Positions 33,104 to 34,471 of a DNA stretch of 34,471 nucleotides are shown here, in pieces. The translations under genes and the position numbers were made by a program. The notes beneath the pieces were generated by a model. It saw only the letters and a list, made by a program, of their open reading frames with translations, searched no databases and was not told the origin of the DNA. This DNA is from Candidatus Bathyarchaeota archaeon (GTDB taxonomy: Archaea > Asgardarchaeota > Lokiarchaeia > Sigyniarchaeales > Sigyniarchaeaceae). The stretch lies in assembly GCA_014729935.1 (NCBI GenBank), contig WJJB01000395.1:1-34471 (forward strand). Direction: 5' to 3'. Numbering within the stretch: the first letter of the stretch is position 1; each line of letters begins with the position of its first letter.

Positions 33104-33619
33104 ATGGATGAAACCACTTTGGAAAAGCTGAAGGCGGCATTCGCTGGAGAGAGTCAGGCAAACAGGAAGTACTTGGCATTTTCACGGAAAGCGGAGAGGG
33201 AAGGATTCGAGAACGTTGCGTTGTTGTTCCGTGCTGTTGCAGAAGCGGAAACCGTGCACGCGTTAAATCATTTCAAGCTATTCGGATTGGGAAACACGGA
33301 GGATAACCTGAAATCCGCGATGAAAGGTGAACATTACGAGGTGAAGAGCATGTACCCTTCGTTTCTCGAGCAGGCAAAAGAAGCGGGCGAAAAGGGGGCA
33401 ATACGGACATTCACCTACGCGGTGGAAGCAGAAAAGATTCATGAAAAAATGTACGAGGATGCTATTAAAAACGTGGAAGATGGAAAGGATATTTCCATCC
33501 CTGGTGGAAAAATAGCCGTTTGTACTATTTGTGGGCATACCGTGTTTGGTACACCACCAGACGTGTGTCCAGTTTGCAATGCAAGCAAGAAAGCTTTTCA
33601 AATATTTCAAGGAAAGTAA
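33104..33619 (+). CDS. rbr: Rubrerythrin (copy 1)
   Basis: The 171-residue protein starts at ATG 33104; the ORF track begins seven codons earlier at a TTG. An N-terminal four-helix ferritin-like domain carries the diiron ligands in FAGESQANRKY, AEAETVHA and VEAEKIHE. A C-terminal rubredoxin-like knuckle follows with CTIC...CPVC. Rubrerythrins reduce hydrogen peroxide in anaerobes, taking electrons from rubredoxin or NAD(P)H-rubredoxin reductase. It is the normal-order form (diiron first, rubredoxin second) and slightly shorter than the classic 190 residues. A close paralogue lies tail to tail 30 bp downstream. Confidence 0.94.
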   Translation: MDETTLEKLKAAFAGESQANRKYLAFSRKAEREGFENVALLFRAVAEAETVHALNHFKLFGLGNTEDNLKSAMKGEHYEVKSMYPSFLEQAKEAGEKGAIRTFTYAVEAEKIHEKMYEDAIKNVEDGKDISIPGGKIAVCTICGHTVFGTPPDVCPVCNASKKAFQIFQGK

Positions 33620-33649
33620 AAAGGCTCGGAAATTATACAAGATCACGCG

Positions 33650-34159
33650 TCACTCGATGATCTTGAATATTTCTTTTTTAGCCTTGCACACGGGACACTC
33701 ATCCGGGGGACTACCGAAGGTGGTATATCCACACATCCCACACACGGATATTTTATTTTCATCAATTTCCATGTCCTGGTTTTCCAATACTTTTTCCAAT
33801 GCATTGATAAACATGCGCTCATGGATTTTCTCGGCTTCAAGGGCATACACGAATGTTTTCGATGCACGACCCTCTCCCGCGTTCTCCGCTATATCAATGT
33901 ACTCGGGATACATTTCTGTTACCTCGTGATTTTCTCCCTGAACCGCCGCCTTGACATTATCGGCTGTGGAACCCAAGCCAAATAACCTGAAATGATTATG
34001 GGCGTGGATAGTTTCTGCAGCAGCAACTGCTCGAAACAGTATTGCTACATTAGGAAAACCATCTTTTTCCGCTTTTTCTGCAAAAGCCAAGTATTTCCTG
34101 TTCGCTTGGCTTTCTCCCGCAAATGCGGCTTTCAATTTTTGTAGTGTATCATCATCCAT
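33650..34159 (-). CDS. rbr: Rubrerythrin (copy 2)
   Basis: This 169-residue paralogue of the neighbouring rubrerythrin shares its whole layout: diiron motifs FAGESQANRKY, AAAETIHA and LEAEKIHE, then the rubredoxin-like CGMC...CPVC. The N-terminal 60 residues are very similar between the copies, while the middle and the linker before the rubredoxin domain have diverged. In helix 2, AAAETIH replaces AEAETVH, but the usual ligand residues E and H are kept. ATG 34159 sits about 37 bp from a TATA element. The two genes converge with only 30 bp between stops, consistent with an inverted duplication. Confidence 0.94.
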   Translation of the reverse strand: MDDDTLQKLKAAFAGESQANRKYLAFAEKAEKDGFPNVAILFRAVAAAETIHAHNHFRLFGLGSTADNVKAAVQGENHEVTEMYPEYIDIAENAGEGRASKTFVYALEAEKIHERMFINALEKVLENQDMEIDENKISVCGMCGYTTFGSPPDECPVCKAKKEIFKIIE

Positions 34160-34189
34160 TAAATATCAGCTCTTGTGATTACATCCATG

Positions 34190-34203
34190 TTTTAATCTAT
34201 ACC
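34190..34203 (-). promoter_or_regulatory. TATA element for rubrerythrin copy 2
   Basis: On the minus strand, GGTATAGATTAAAA is centred about 37 bp from ATG 34159, predicting a leader of roughly 12 nt. Confidence 0.4.
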
Positions 34204-34297
34204 ACAACGTGGTTTGATTAACTTCATGATAAAAAAAAAGCAATTGGTTGTGGTGCATAATGTTCATGGGCAATCCATTTATGCTCCCATAAGCTAA

Positions 34298-34307
34298 GGA
34301 TATACAG
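34298..34307 (+). promoter_or_regulatory. TATA element for the FAD oxidoreductase gene
   Basis: GGATATACAG is centred about 28 bp upstream of ATG 34331, the spacing expected for a leaderless mRNA. Confidence 0.45.
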
Positions 34308-34330
34308 TCAATCCAACTCGTGAATGGATC

Positions 34331-34471
34331 ATGGAGGTCATCGTTATCGGTAATGGCGTGGGCGGGATGAGCGTGGCAAGCAAGATGCGAGGTCTTGATG
34401 GAAATGTTACCATCGAAATTTACTCGGATGAACCTTACGGGTATTATTCAAGGGTCTGGCTTCCTCAACTC
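34331..34471 (+). CDS. 5' end of a pyridine nucleotide-disulfide/rubredoxin-reductase-like FAD oxidoreductase
   Basis: The first 47 residues of a gene run off the right edge; this frame is absent from the ORF track. VIVIGNGVGGMSVASKM is the dinucleotide-binding GxGxxG strand-turn-helix for FAD. It is followed by the second strand (VTIEIYSDEP) and the segment YGYYSRVWLPQL, which matches the Y-Y-S-R...L-P pattern of NADH-rubredoxin reductase and nitrite-reductase-type flavoproteins. Beside two rubrerythrins it is a natural candidate for the electron donor of peroxide reduction (inference). ATG 34331 is supported by the TATA spacing. Confidence 0.8.
   Translation, partial: MEVIVIGNGVGGMSVASKMRGLDGNVTIEIYSDEPYGYYSRVWLPQL

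Noticed and set aside
1-34471. CRISPR arrays, rRNA genes, prophage or defence modules
   Set aside because: No regularly spaced direct repeats, no rRNA-like segments and no phage, nuclease-effector or toxin-antitoxin gene sets were seen on either strand.

Overview
This window looks like a chromosomal segment from an archaeon, quite possibly of the Asgard group. The archaeal assignment rests on several features: a tRNA-Thr gene split by a short intron at the canonical 37/38 site, a family B DNA polymerase, a short helicase-less XPF/ERCC4 nuclease, a two-fold protein disulfide oxidoreductase, and TATA-like elements about 25-35 bp upstream of many start codons. Several genes appear to be transcribed with almost no 5' leader. 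The Asgard suggestion is weaker. It is based on the mix of very long TPR/solenoid proteins, a gingipain-type (C25) peptidase with a membrane anchor, membrane proteins with cytosolic zinc ribbons, and a large MATE-like flippase. No 16S rRNA or signature protein is present to settle it.

Left part (1-14.5 kb): the end of an unidentified gene meets a two-gene unit (protein disulfide oxidoreductase, then inorganic pyrophosphatase; 4-bp overlap) tail to tail. Next, on the minus strand, come a GH20 hexosaminidase, a sulfatase/alkaline-phosphatase-superfamily enzyme and a giant surface protein (lamin-tail domain, Ig-like repeats, beta-propeller, one membrane helix, cytosolic zinc ribbons). Divergent from GH20 are two small polytopic membrane proteins and a small double zinc-ribbon protein. 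They are followed by a 1140-residue protein with a six-hairpin (alpha/alpha)6 glycosidase core. The three putative glycan enzymes lack obvious signal peptides, which suggests cytosolic glycan turnover.

Middle part (14.5-24.6 kb): a 1237-residue TPR plus beta-propeller protein, a large oligosaccharide/lipid flippase-like protein, and DNA polymerase B with a long basic disordered N-terminus and PIP-like motifs at both ends. These are followed by tRNA-Thr(UGU) and a roughly 600-bp gene-poor stretch that carries an IS200/IS605-type right-end/omegaRNA-like hairpin just 3' of the tRNA.

Right part (24.6-34.5 kb): a 1014-residue alpha-solenoid protein with C-terminal beta-sandwich, alpha/beta and zinc-ribbon domains, whose layout is reminiscent of coat/adaptor large subunits. 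Next come a membrane-anchored C25 peptidase, a small two-helix membrane protein, a gamma-glutamylcyclotransferase-like protein, and an SDR overlapping an XPF-type nuclease. The window ends with two convergent paralogous rubrerythrins and the start of an FAD/NAD oxidoreductase, which together form an oxidative-stress cluster. The xpf and first rubrerythrin genes diverge from one small intergenic region with a single evident TATA element.
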